A DNA stretch of 14,994 nt from Bacteroidota bacterium (GCA_024638525.1 JAHEKB010000029.1:1-14994); one strand, 5' to 3'; positions 7,495-14,879 are shown, counted from the first letter of the stretch. Numbers and translations: made by a program. Notes: a model not told the origin generated them from the sequence alone.

Positions 7495-7520
7495 AAAGGG
7501 TCGCGAAATCGCGACCCTTT
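7495..7520. terminator. Terminator between convergent genes, strongest for the ribosomal cluster
   Basis: AAAGGGTCGCG (7495-7505) and CGCGACCCTTT (7510-7520) form a perfect 11-bp stem with an AAAT loop. Read on the - strand, the stem is followed by seven T (complement of the A-run 7491-7497), an ideal Rho-independent terminator for rplQ and the whole ribosomal cluster. Read on the + strand it follows the ArsC-like gene's stop by two bases but has only the three stem T's and then CTTATG, so it is weaker in that direction. Probably bidirectional. Confidence 0.9.
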
Positions 7521-7542
7521 CTTATGTATAATATTCTGATTG

Positions 7543-8298
7543 CTATTTATCTTCCTTCTTTTTCTCAGCATCCTCAGATGGTTCGTCTGAAGTTTCTTCA
7601 GCTTCAGTTGCCTCGTCTGCGGCTTCTGCCTCAGGTGCTTCTTCGCTTTCAGCTTTGACTTCTGCAACAACATCCTCTGCCTTCTCCTCTGCTGCTTCAA
7701 CGGCATCTTCTGCCTTCTCTGTAGTCTCTTCAACTACATCTTCCTTTGCAACCACTTCTTCAGCTACAGCTTCTACTTTTTCTTCAACTGAGTCATCAGC
7801 TTGCGTTTCCGCTTCTTCAACAACTTCCTCTGCTTTAGGTGCTTCAGGAGCTGCGGCCTTGGCTGCAGGCTTCTTACCTCTACGGGTACGCTTGCTGCCC
7901 TTGGCTTTTTTGCTGGCTTCTTTAGCCTCCAACATCATTTCGTTGAAGTCCACCAATTCCATCATACACATTTCAGCATTGTCTCCCAATCTGTTGTGCG
8001 TCTTTAGAATTCGAGTATAACCACCCGGTCTGTCTCCAATCTTAGGAGCAACTATGGTGTATAGCTCATTCACGGCGTCCTTATCTTGAAGATAGCCAAA
8101 TACCACCCTTCTAGAATGCGTGGTGTTGTCTTTTGATTTAGTAATCAAAGGCTCCACAAACTTGCGCAAAGCTTTGGCCTTTGCAGTTGTAGTGAAGATG
8201 CGTTTGTGCATGATCAAAGAGCTAGCCATATTATTTAGCATAGCCTCTCTGTGCCCCTTCTTTCTACCTAAATGATTGAATCTCTTTCCGTGCCTCAT
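7543..8298 (-). CDS. rplQ: 50S ribosomal protein bL17 with long acidic C-terminal tail
   Basis: Large-subunit protein near the peptide exit tunnel. Residues 1-121 are a normal bL17 (MRHGKRFNHLGRKKGHREAM start, LRKFVEPLITK, then GGYTRILKTHNRLGDNAEM). Bacterial bL17 is commonly about 115-130 residues; this protein has 251. After a basic linker (about 124-148, KKAKGSKRTRRGKKPAAKAAA) comes about 100 residues almost wholly of Glu, Ala, Val, Asp, Thr and Lys, with loosely repeated EKAEDAV/EKAEDVV units, ending EDAEKKKEDK. The frame stays open with no frameshift and the terminator follows 23 bases after the stop, so the tail is genuinely encoded. It is predicted disordered; function unknown. Last gene of the cluster, 2 bases after rpoA. 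Confidence 0.97.
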   Translation of the reverse strand: MRHGKRFNHLGRKKGHREAMLNNMASSLIMHKRIFTTTAKAKALRKFVEPLITKSKDNTTHSRRVVFGYLQDKDAVNELYTIVAPKIGDRPGGYTRILKTHNRLGDNAEMCMMELVDFNEMMLEAKEASKKAKGSKRTRRGKKPAAKAAAPEAPKAEEVVEEAETQADDSVEEKVEAVAEEVVAKEDVVEETTEKAEDAVEAAEEKAEDVVAEVKAESEEAPEAEAADEATEAEETSDEPSEDAEKKKEDK

Positions 8299-8300
8299 GA

Positions 8301-9293
8301 TTATTCGTCTTCCAGATTGTATTTAGAAATGTCCATACCGAAGTTCAAACCTTTCTCTTTTACAAAATCTTCAAGCTCTGTCAATGACTTCTTGCCGAAG
8401 TTTCTGAATTTGAGTAGGTCTTCTATCTGGTAGCTTACCAATTCTCCAAGGGTTCTGATTTCTGCCGCTTTCAAGCAATTATATGCTCTAACTGAAAGAT
8501 CCAAATCCGACAACGGAGTCTTGAGGATCTTTCTCATATGAAGCATGTTTTCATCCACCTCATTCTTATGAGATTGAACTTGAGTATCAAGCAAAATGCT
8601 CTCATCTGAGAATAAAACCAGATGTCTGATCATAATCTTAGCAGCCTCTTTCAAAGCTTCTTCAGGATGAATCGATCCATCGGTCTTAACCTCGAAGATC
8701 AACTTTTCAAAATCCGTTCTTTGCTCAACACGGAAATCTTCTACGTGATATTTCACGTTCTTGATAGGTGTAAAGATGGAGTCAATGGCAATCTCTCCTA
8801 TTGGTGCATTGGCTTGTTCGTTGTCATCGGCAGGAACATATCCTCTTCCTTTCTCAACGGTCAACTCAATCTCTAAGTTTACGTATGGCTCCATAGAGCA
8901 TATTACGAAATCTGGATTCAATATTTCAAAGGCGTTGGTGTATCGAGCGATCTCGCCAGCGGTGAATTGCTCTTTTCCTTTCAATGAGACAAAGATTTTC
9001 TCGGTCTCGTTGGAATCGATCAATTTTTTAAAGCGCACCTGCTTTAGGTTAAGTACGATTTCTGTTAGATCTTCTAATACCCCTTTGATGGTTGAGAATT
9101 CATGGTCTACACCAGGAACTCGAATAGAAGTGATGGCCCAACCTTCCAAAGAAGAAAGTAAAATTCTTCTCATGGCGTTACCCACCGTTACGCCATAACC
9201 TTTTTCAAGTGGGCTGAATTCAAACAGACCGTAATTGTCTGTTTCTTTGTGCATTATAACCTTGTCAGGTTGTTGAAAATCAAGTATTGGCAT
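8301..9293 (-). CDS. rpoA: DNA-directed RNA polymerase alpha subunit
   Basis: Alpha subunit, the dimer scaffold for assembly of RNA polymerase and the target of upstream DNA elements and activators. 330 aa, full length. The N-terminal dimerisation domain occupies about 1-235 (LEKGYGVTVGNAMRRILLSS at 29-48 is the signature). A short linker leads to the C-terminal helix-hairpin-helix domain at about 258-322. Residues matching the DNA-contacting set of E. coli alpha-CTD are kept: R269, N272 and C273 in SVRAYNCLKA, and K302, S303 and E306 in GKKSLTE. It lies 4 bases after rpsD and 2 bases before rplQ, the usual alpha-operon order. No Shine-Dalgarno is seen before its ATG. Confidence 0.98.
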   Translation of the reverse strand: MPILDFQQPDKVIMHKETDNYGLFEFSPLEKGYGVTVGNAMRRILLSSLEGWAITSIRVPGVDHEFSTIKGVLEDLTEIVLNLKQVRFKKLIDSNETEKIFVSLKGKEQFTAGEIARYTNAFEILNPDFVICSMEPYVNLEIELTVEKGRGYVPADDNEQANAPIGEIAIDSIFTPIKNVKYHVEDFRVEQRTDFEKLIFEVKTDGSIHPEEALKEAAKIMIRHLVLFSDESILLDTQVQSHKNEVDENMLHMRKILKTPLSDLDLSVRAYNCLKAAEIRTLGELVSYQIEDLLKFRNFGKKSLTELEDFVKEKGLNFGMDISKYNLEDE

Positions 9294-9297
9294 ATGA

Positions 9298-9903
9298 TTA
9301 TTTCGAATAAAGTTCTACAATTAATTGTTCTTTGATGTTTTCAGGAATCTCATCTCGCTCAGGGTAAGATAGAAACTTACCTGTATAACGGTCCTGATCC
9401 CAATCCAACCAGCTAAAAGTCTTTCTTCCAGCTAATGCATCGGTAATAGCTTCCAGTGATTTGGAACGCTCGCGCACCTCTATTTCATCGCCCGGTCTTA
9501 ATTGAGCAGATGGAATATTGGTAATGGTGCCGTTTACTTTAATGTGCTTATGAGACACCAATTGACGGGCAGCTCTTCTGGTTGGTGCAAGACCCATTCT
9601 AAAGACAGTATTGTCCAAACGGGCTTCCAATAATTTTAATAGGTTCTCGCCTGTAATTCCTTTTTTACGAGCCGCTTTGTCAAATGTTCTGGCAAACTGC
9701 TTCTCCAATACACCATAGGTATATTTTGCTTTCTGCTTCTCAGCAAGCTGGATTGCGTACTCAGACTTCTTAGATCTTCTTCTACGCGTATTTCCGTGTT
9801 GTCCAGGAGCATAATTCTTACGCTCTAGTGCTTTGGATGGTCCGAATATTGGCTCTCGGAATCTCCTCGCGATCTTGGCTTTTGGTCCTCTATATCTTGC
9901 CAT
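9298..9903 (-). CDS. rpsD: 30S ribosomal protein uS4
   Basis: Primary 16S rRNA-binding protein that nucleates assembly of the 30S body and takes part in decoding fidelity; in E. coli it also represses the alpha operon translationally. 201 aa, normal. The N-terminal region MARYRGPKAKIARRF and APGQHG motif are followed by the S4 RNA-binding domain at about 92-155 (EARLDNTVFRMGLAPTRRAA, then LVSHKHIKVNG). The protein has no cysteine at all, so this is the zinc-free form rather than the four-Cys form. It lies 3 bases after rpsK and 4 bases before rpoA. Whether it autoregulates here cannot be judged from the sequence. Confidence 0.98.
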   Translation of the reverse strand: MARYRGPKAKIARRFREPIFGPSKALERKNYAPGQHGNTRRRRSKKSEYAIQLAEKQKAKYTYGVLEKQFARTFDKAARKKGITGENLLKLLEARLDNTVFRMGLAPTRRAARQLVSHKHIKVNGTITNIPSAQLRPGDEIEVRERSKSLEAITDALAGRKTFSWLDWDQDRYTGKFLSYPERDEIPENIKEQLIVELYSK

Positions 9904-9906
9904 CTT

Positions 9907-10296
9907 TTATACTCTTCTTCTTTTAGGTGGTCTGCATCCGTTATGAGGTAGTGGAGTGACATCTTTGATCAATAACACTTCTAAACCGCTCTGGTTCAAG
10001 GTACGAATTGCTGATTCGCGACCTGCACCTGGCCCCTTAACGTGAACTTCAATTTTTCTGAGCCCTGCATCTACAGCTACCTTTGCACAATCTTGTGCCG
10101 CTACTTGTGCTGCATATGGAGTGTTCTTCTTAGAACCTCTGAAACCCATTTTACCTGCACTACTCCAAGAAATCACTTGACCTTGGCTGTTTGTAATGGA
10201 GATTATAATATTATTAAAAGTGGACTTGACAAACGCTATACCGTTAGCGTCAACATGTACCTTTCTTTTCTTAGCTGTTTTCTTAGTTGCTGCCAT
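9907..10296 (-). CDS. rpsK: 30S ribosomal protein uS11
   Basis: Small-subunit platform protein that contacts 16S rRNA near the E site and the mRNA exit. 129 aa, matching the family. A basic N-terminus (AATKKTAKKRKVHVDANG) is followed by FVKSTFNNIIISITNSQG, WSSAGKMGFRGSKKNTPYAA, the GPGAGRESAIR loop at about 89-99, and the conserved basic C-terminus TPLPHNGCRPPKRRRV. It lies between rpsM (7 bases upstream) and rpsD (3 bases downstream), the universal alpha-operon order. Confidence 0.98.
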   Translation of the reverse strand: MAATKKTAKKRKVHVDANGIAFVKSTFNNIIISITNSQGQVISWSSAGKMGFRGSKKNTPYAAQVAAQDCAKVAVDAGLRKIEVHVKGPGAGRESAIRTLNQSGLEVLLIKDVTPLPHNGCRPPKRRRV

Positions 10297-10303
10297 CTAT
10301 ACC

Positions 10304-10681
10304 TTATTTAGGTGCTTTCTTCTTGTTAGCAATTGTCTTGCGCTTACCTTTTCTAGTACGTGCATTATTCTTGGTGCGCTGTCCTCTCAATGGCAATCCT
10401 TTACGATGTCTCAAACCTCTGTAACATCCAATGTCCATCAATCGCTTGATGTTCATCTGAACCTCAGATCTCAATTCACCTTCTACCTTGAATTCATCAC
10501 CAATTACCCCGCGTATTCCCGCGATGTCCTGGTCTGACCAATCTTCAACTTTCTTGTCTTCGCTGACTTTAGCCGTTCCAAGGATGTGAGAAGCCCTGCT
10601 TCTTCCAATACCGTGAATGTAAGTGAGAGCGATAACTCCCCTCTTGTTTCTGGGTAGATCTATACCTGCTATACGTGCCAT
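10304..10681 (-). CDS. rpsM: 30S ribosomal protein uS13
   Basis: Small-subunit head protein forming bridges to the large subunit and touching the P-site tRNA with its tail. 125 aa. Begins MARIAGIDLPRNKRGVIALT, with the IHGIGRSRA helix-hairpin motif at about 24-32; the conserved GCYRGLRHRKGLPLRGQRTK block at about 83-102 and a lysine-rich C-terminal tail follow. Its ATG follows the rpmJ stop codon with no bases between, suggesting translational coupling. Confidence 0.98.
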   Translation of the reverse strand: MARIAGIDLPRNKRGVIALTYIHGIGRSRASHILGTAKVSEDKKVEDWSDQDIAGIRGVIGDEFKVEGELRSEVQMNIKRLMDIGCYRGLRHRKGLPLRGQRTKNNARTRKGKRKTIANKKKAPK

Positions 10682-10798
10682 TTATCCTTGTCGTTGTTTA
10701 AATTTTGGATTCTTCTTGTTTATGACGTACACACGCCCTTTGCGTTTTACAATCTTGCAATCCGCGCTTCTCTTCTTTACAGATGCTCGTACTTTCAT
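10682..10798 (-). CDS. rpmJ: 50S ribosomal protein bL36, zinc-free form
   Basis: A 38-residue large-subunit protein: it begins MKVRASVKKRSADCKIVKRK and ends VINKKNPKFKQRQG. Family members with a zinc ribbon have C-x2-C-x12-C-x4-H. Here only the second Cys survives (C14), with Ser11, Asn27 and Phe32/Lys33 in the region of the others, so zinc cannot be held. The start codon overlaps the infA stop in an ATGA (10795-10798), and the stop abuts the rpsM ATG, so translation of the three genes is probably coupled. The gene is easily missed because of its length, but its sequence and position in the universal order leave little doubt. Confidence 0.97.
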   Translation of the reverse strand: MKVRASVKKRSADCKIVKRKGRVYVINKKNPKFKQRQG

Positions 10799-11016
10799 TG
10801 TTTGTATCTATAAGTAATTCTGCCCCTGGTCAAATCATAAGGAGACATTTCAACAGCAACTTTATCGCCGGGAAGAATACGGATGTAATACATCCTCATC
10901 TTACCTGAAATGGTTGCAACTATTTGATGACCATTCTCCAATTCCACGCGAAACATGGCGTTGGATAAGGCCTCCATAATTACTCCATCTTGCTTTATTG
11001 ACTGCTGTTTTGCCAT
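10795..11016 (-). CDS. infA: Translation initiation factor IF-1
   Basis: Single-OB-fold factor that occupies the A site of the 30S subunit during initiation, with IF-2 and IF-3. 73 aa, normal. MAKQQSIKQDGVIMEALSNA, then FRVELENGHQIVATISGKMR and the C-terminal SPYDLTRGRITYRYKQ are all canonical. It is the first gene after the 46-base gap behind secY, where a Bacteroidota-type promoter is predicted, and it overlaps rpmJ by 4 bases. In many Bacteroidota map sits between secY and infA; here it is absent. Confidence 0.98.
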   Translation of the reverse strand: MAKQQSIKQDGVIMEALSNAMFRVELENGHQIVATISGKMRMYYIRILPGDKVAVEMSPYDLTRGRITYRYKQ

Positions 11017-11030
11017 TTCTAAAAGGGCTG

Positions 11031-11061
11031 CAAAATTAATTCTATTTTTTGTCTTATCAAA
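11031..11061 (-). promoter_or_regulatory. Predicted internal promoter before infA
   Basis: Read on the - strand, TTTG (11061-11058) and TAATTTTG (11038-11031) match both halves of the Bacteroidota primary-sigma consensus TTTG / TAnnTTTG exactly, with a 19-base spacer. It fills almost the entire 46-base gap between secY and infA, the only sizeable gap in the cluster. The start of transcription would fall near 11025, giving a leader of about 10 bases for infA. It would let infA-rpmJ-rpsM-rpsK-rpsD-rpoA-rplQ be made independently of the upstream genes. No terminator is seen, so read-through from secY is also expected. Confidence 0.7.
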
Positions 11062-11062
11062 C

Positions 11063-12403
11063 TTATCCTGTTATGGCTCCACCTACTGAAGTTCGGCCTT
11101 TTATCCTACCTGTTTTCATGAGTCCATCGTAATGTCTCATGATCAAATATTGTTCAACTTGCTGTAGCGTATCCAATATCACCCCAACCATGATCAGAAG
11201 AGATGTGCCGCCATAGAACTGAGCAAATTGATCGTTCACTCCAAAAATGATGGCAAAAGCAGGAAAAATGGCTACAAATCCGAGGAATATAGACCCCGGT
11301 AGAGTAATCCTTGACATGACCGAACCAATGAAGTTTGCAGTCTTTCTGCCCGGCTTAACTCCGGGTATAAATCCTCCATTCCTCTTTAGATCATCTGCGA
11401 TCTGGTTAGGATTGATGGTGATGGCCGTATAGAAATAGGTAAACAACACAATCATGAAAAAGAATACCACATTATACCAAGTTCCATATGGATTAGTCAT
11501 GGATTGCAAGAATGTCGAGTTCTCAAACAAGGATATCTGTGTAGCTGAAGCAGGCAAGAACATCAAAGCCTGAGCAAAGATGATCGGCATAACTCCCGCT
11601 GCATTCACTTTAAGTGGAAGGTACTGACGCACCCCTCCAGTTTGTCGATTCCCAACTATTCTTTTGGCGTACTGAACCGGTATTCGCCGAGTGGCTTGCA
11701 CCAGCGCAATAACCGCGAGTATCGTAACGATCCATATTACAAACTCAATGATGAACATGATGAATCCACCAGTCTCAAACCTACCTTGAATCTCTGCGAG
11801 CAGAGCCAATGGAAGTCTGGCGATGATGCCCACCATAATGATTATGGATATACCGTTTCCAATACCCCGATCTGTGATTCTTTCACCCAACCACATCACG
11901 AACATGGTTCCCGCAACCAACACGGTAACTCCTACCACCAAGAACATGGTCCAATTCATTCCCATCAAAGCCTCCGCTTTGGTGCTTTTCAAATTGACCA
12001 AATAGGCCATTCCTTGCACTGCAGTAATCGCAATAGTTAGGTAACGGGTAATGAGATTGATCTTTCTTCTTCCGTCCTCTCCTTCTTTCTGCATCTTTTG
12101 AAAACTGGGAACCGCAATGGTCAATAGCTGAACAACAATAGATGCCGATATATAGGGCATGATACCCAATGCAAAGACCGAAACACGCTCAAATGCTCCA
12201 CCAGAGAAGGTATTGATTAGTCCCAACAGGCCTTCGAGCTTTGCAGCCTTGTTTAGCTCTCCAAGGATAACCGGATCTACTCCAGGGATGACAATGAATG
12301 TTCCTATTCGATAGACCAGCAGTAACAGAGCCAAGTTTATGATCCTGGTTCTGAGGTCTTCGATAGAGAAGATATTCCTTAAAGTGGTTATTAATTTCTT
12401 CAT
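11063..12403 (-). CDS. secY: Protein translocase subunit SecY
   Basis: Central channel of the Sec translocon in the inner membrane, working with SecE, SecG and SecA. 446 aa with ten expected membrane helices. Landmarks: GTFIVIPGVDP before the plug region (about 34-44), SecY signature 1 at about 78-95 (FALGIMPYISASIVVQLL), WLGERITDRGIGNGISIII at about 171-189, the cytosolic loop RRIPVQYAKR at about 239-248, and AAGVMPIIFAQALMFLP at about 268-284. Its ATG overlaps the rplO stop by 4 bases (ATGA, 12400-12403), so translation is coupled. It is followed by the promoter-bearing gap before infA. Confidence 0.98.
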   Translation of the reverse strand: MKKLITTLRNIFSIEDLRTRIINLALLLLVYRIGTFIVIPGVDPVILGELNKAAKLEGLLGLINTFSGGAFERVSVFALGIMPYISASIVVQLLTIAVPSFQKMQKEGEDGRRKINLITRYLTIAITAVQGMAYLVNLKSTKAEALMGMNWTMFLVVGVTVLVAGTMFVMWLGERITDRGIGNGISIIIMVGIIARLPLALLAEIQGRFETGGFIMFIIEFVIWIVTILAVIALVQATRRIPVQYAKRIVGNRQTGGVRQYLPLKVNAAGVMPIIFAQALMFLPASATQISLFENSTFLQSMTNPYGTWYNVVFFFMIVLFTYFYTAITINPNQIADDLKRNGGFIPGVKPGRKTANFIGSVMSRITLPGSIFLGFVAIFPAFAIIFGVNDQFAQFYGGTSLLIMVGVILDTLQQVEQYLIMRHYDGLMKTGRIKGRTSVGGAITG

Positions 12404-12852
12404 GCTTGAATCGCTTCTACTGAACCTCCTGCTTTTTCAATAGCTTCTTTGGCTGATTTAGTATAGGCGTGTACTTTGACCGCAAGCTTAGAAGTCAATT
12501 CTCCTCGTCCGAGGATTTTAACCAAATCAGTTCGCTTGATCACCTTTTTGGCTCTCAAGTCTTCTATGGTTATTTCTTTAAGCTTGTGCTTGTCTGCGTA
12601 CTCTTGTAGTCTATCCAAGTTGATACCCACATATTCCACCCTGTTAGGATTCTTAAATCCAAATTTTGGAACACGGCGTTGAAGCGGCATTTGCCCTCCT
12701 TCAAATCCGAGAGACTTGCTGTATCCTGTTCTGGATTGAGCACCTTTATGTCCTTTGGTCGAGGTTCCTCCTCTTCCAGAGCCTTCACCGCGACCTATTC
12801 TCTTCTTCTTTTTGACTGATCCCTCAGCTGGTTTTAGATTACTTAGATCCAT
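12400..12852 (-). CDS. rplO: 50S ribosomal protein uL15
   Basis: Late-assembly large-subunit protein whose extended N-terminus threads into 23S rRNA. 150 aa. The glycine/arginine-rich N-terminal part (KKRIGRGEGSGRGGTSTKGH at about 16-35, then GFEGGQMPLQRRVPKFGF at about 49-66) and the C-terminal globular domain (ITIEDL, VKILGRGELTSKLAVKVHAY, EKAGGSVE) are all in place. It lies 1 base after rpmD and overlaps secY by 4 bases. Confidence 0.98.
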   Translation of the reverse strand: MDLSNLKPAEGSVKKKKRIGRGEGSGRGGTSTKGHKGAQSRTGYSKSLGFEGGQMPLQRRVPKFGFKNPNRVEYVGINLDRLQEYADKHKLKEITIEDLRAKKVIKRTDLVKILGRGELTSKLAVKVHAYTKSAKEAIEKAGGSVEAIQA

Positions 12853-12853
12853 A

Positions 12854-13033
12854 TTACAACTTTTCTACTTTTAGCAAGTGTTCAACTTTTTTCACCATTC
12901 CCATTACAGCAGCTGATTCTTCAATCTCGCGGCTTTGGTTCAATTTGGTGATACCTAGGGCAACCAACGTTCTCTTTTGATCTTTTGGACGTCTGATTGC
13001 GCTTCTTACCTGTGTAATTCTAACTTTCCCCAT
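12854..13033 (-). CDS. rpmD: 50S ribosomal protein uL30
   Basis: A 59-residue large-subunit protein read from the gap between rplO and rpsE: MGKVRITQVRSAIRRPKDQK, then RTLVALGITKLNQSREIEES, ending in HLLKVEKL. The RITQVRSAIRRPKDQKRTLVALGI portion is the usual uL30 ferredoxin-like N-terminus with the TLVALGL-type signature. It sits 4 bases after rpsE and 1 base before rplO, exactly where rpmD lies in spc operons. Short, but clear. Confidence 0.97.
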   Translation of the reverse strand: MGKVRITQVRSAIRRPKDQKRTLVALGITKLNQSREIEESAAVMGMVKKVEHLLKVEKL

Positions 13034-13037
13034 GCTC

Positions 13038-13556
13038 TTATCCGTTAAATACCTTGTTCAAAGATGTTCCACGTTGTTCAGCAACAGAATATGCATCTCT
13101 CATTTGAGAGAGTGCGTTGATGGTTGCTTTAACCACATTATGAGGATTAGAAGAACCTTTTGACTTGGCCAATACATCATGGATTCCAGCGCTCTCAAAA
13201 ACAGCACGCATAGCACCTCCTGCAATTACACCAGTACCATTGGCAGCCGGTTTCATGAACACTTTACCTCCTGAATACTTACCGTACTGTTCATGAGGAA
13301 TAGTGCCGTTGATTACCGGAACCTTGATCAAGTTTTTCTTGGCGTCGTCTATACCTTTCTGTATGGAGTCGATTACTTCACCTGCCTTACCCAGACCGTG
13401 TCCAACGATGCCGTTTCCATCTCCAACTACAACTATTGCATTGAAGCTGAAAGTTCGTCCACCTTTGGTCACTTTTGCAACCCTATTGATATTTACCACG
13501 GTTTCCTTGAGCTCAAGGTCAGTGGTTTTGATTCTTTTTAGTGTTTGTGTTGCCAT
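13038..13556 (-). CDS. rpsE: 30S ribosomal protein uS5
   Basis: Small-subunit protein at the mRNA entry channel, involved in accuracy and helicase action on mRNA. 172 aa. The N-terminal double-stranded-RNA-binding-like domain has ETVVNINRVAKVTKGGRTFS, FNAIVVVGDGNGIVGHGLGK and AGEVIDSIQKGIDDAKKNL. The C-terminal domain has the PAANGTGVIAGGAMRAVFE signature at about 102-120, and KGSSNPHNVVKATINAL follows. It lies 3 bases after rplR and 4 bases before rpmD. Confidence 0.98.
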   Translation of the reverse strand: MATQTLKRIKTTDLELKETVVNINRVAKVTKGGRTFSFNAIVVVGDGNGIVGHGLGKAGEVIDSIQKGIDDAKKNLIKVPVINGTIPHEQYGKYSGGKVFMKPAANGTGVIAGGAMRAVFESAGIHDVLAKSKGSSNPHNVVKATINALSQMRDAYSVAEQRGTSLNKVFNG

Positions 13557-13559
13557 AAC

Positions 13560-13901
13560 TTAAAACTTTAGACCTCCCTCTCTTGCACCTTCAGCGAGAT
13601 TTTGAACTCTGCCGTGATACAAGTATCCGTTCCGGTCAAATACTACTTGCTCTATTCCATTCGCCTTGGCTTTATCCGCCAAGTCCTTACCCACCTTGGA
13701 GGCTTGCTCCGTTTTCGATCCTTTGAGACCTTTACTGGATGTGGCAAGAAGAGTTACTCCCTTGCTGTCATCAATCAATTGGGCATAGATGTCCTTGTTG
13801 CTTCTGAAAACAGAAAGTCTTGGAACATCGGCAGTGCCAATGATGTGCTTGCGTACGCGCTTTTTAATCTTAAAACGCCTTTGTGATTTCTTAGCTATCA
13901 T
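13560..13901 (-). CDS. rplR: 50S ribosomal protein uL18
   Basis: 5S rRNA-binding protein of the central protuberance. 113 aa, slightly shorter than the E. coli 117. The basic N-terminal arm (AKKSQRRFKIKKRVRKHI) is followed by PRLSVFRSNKDIYAQLIDD at about 27-45 and the conserved C-terminal FDRNGYLYHGRVQNLAEGAR motif at about 88-107, ending in GGLKF. It lies 6 bases after rplF and 3 bases before rpsE. Confidence 0.98.
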   Translation of the reverse strand: MIAKKSQRRFKIKKRVRKHIIGTADVPRLSVFRSNKDIYAQLIDDSKGVTLLATSSKGLKGSKTEQASKVGKDLADKAKANGIEQVVFDRNGYLYHGRVQNLAEGAREGGLKF

Positions 13902-13907
13902 CCTTTA

Positions 13908-14459
13908 TTATTTAGCTGCAGTCTTCCCTGCTTTTCTTCTTAATTGTTCACCTTCAAATCTGATACCTTTGCCTTTGTAAGGTTCCGGTGGCCTCAACGA
14001 GCGAATCTTTGCCGCAACTTGTCCAACCAATTGCTTGTCATGGCTTTCCAAGATCACCTTTGGTGGCTGGCCCTTAACGGCCTCTGTGGTTACCTTAACC
14101 TCTGGCGGAATCTGCATGAATATTCCATGAGAATATCCCAAGTTCAATTCTAGTAATTGACCTTGTGCATTGGCTCTATAACCAACACCAACCAATTCTT
14201 GAACGGTCTTATATCCTTCATGCACACCAGTGATCATATTGCTGACCAATGAACGGTACAGACCGTGCATGGCTTTCAACTCTTTCGTATCACCAGTTCT
14301 CTCCAAAGTAATTTGATTATCCTCATTGTTAATGGTCAAACCCGAGTGAACGGTTTGGCTCAATTCGCCTTTGGGACCTTTCACATTAATGGTCTGCCCG
14401 TCAATGGTGATTTCAACACCTTCTGGCTTAGCTATGGGGTTGTTTCCTATTCGTGACAT
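13908..14459 (-). CDS. rplF: 50S ribosomal protein uL6
   Basis: Large-subunit protein at the base of the L7/L12 stalk near the sarcin-ricin loop. 183 aa with the usual two repeated domains: MSRIGNNPIAKPEGVEITID and VKGPKGELSQ in the first, VGVGYRANAQGQLLELNLGYSH and the C-terminal signature RSLRPPEPYKGKGIRFEGE (about 152-170) in the second. It ends in a basic RRKAGKTAAK tail. It lies 9 bases after rpsH and 6 bases before rplR. Confidence 0.98.
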   Translation of the reverse strand: MSRIGNNPIAKPEGVEITIDGQTINVKGPKGELSQTVHSGLTINNEDNQITLERTGDTKELKAMHGLYRSLVSNMITGVHEGYKTVQELVGVGYRANAQGQLLELNLGYSHGIFMQIPPEVKVTTEAVKGQPPKVILESHDKQLVGQVAAKIRSLRPPEPYKGKGIRFEGEQLRRKAGKTAAK

Positions 14460-14468
14460 ATCTCTTTC

Positions 14469-14876
14469 TTATGAAACGAAGCACAATACTTCGCCTCCCA
14501 CATTTTCTTTTCTCGCTTCCTTGTCGGTCATTACACCCTTGGATGTAGACACGATCGCTATACCAAGACCATTCAATACTCTGGGAAGTTCCTCATGCCC
14601 TTTGTATTGTCTTAGACCCGGCTTGCTTATTCTTCTCAGTTCCCTGATGGCCGAAAGTTTGGTTACGGGATGATACTTCAATGCTATCTTGATCGTTCCC
14701 TGTGGACCAGCTTCATCGTCGAACTTGTAGTTCAAGATGTAGCCCTTGTCAAACAATACCTTGGTCATCGCCTTTTTTAGGTTTGAACCTGGAATGTCGA
14801 CAATTCTGTGATTGGCCTTGATTCCGTTTCTAATACGGGTAAGGTAATCTGCTATTGGATCTGTTACTTTACTCAT
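14469..14876 (-). CDS. rpsH: 30S ribosomal protein uS8
   Basis: Primary 16S rRNA-binding protein of the central domain; in E. coli it is the translational repressor of the spc operon. 135 aa. The N-terminal domain has TDPIADYLTRIRNGIKANH; the C-terminal domain carries the STSKGVMTDKEARKENVGGE signature at about 111-130 and ends in VLCFVS. It lies 3 bases after rpsN and 9 bases before rplF. No mimic of its rRNA site could be assessed, as the upstream rplE region is outside the window. Confidence 0.98.
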   Translation of the reverse strand: MSKVTDPIADYLTRIRNGIKANHRIVDIPGSNLKKAMTKVLFDKGYILNYKFDDEAGPQGTIKIALKYHPVTKLSAIRELRRISKPGLRQYKGHEELPRVLNGLGIAIVSTSKGVMTDKEARKENVGGEVLCFVS

Positions 14877-14879
14877 CTT

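Noticed and set aside
7655..8020. Open frame on the + strand, Ser/Thr/Ala-rich, opposite the end of rplQ
   Set aside because: It is the antisense of the GAA/GCT-rich bL17 tail; its low complexity mirrors that tail, it has no recognisable domain and no promoter.
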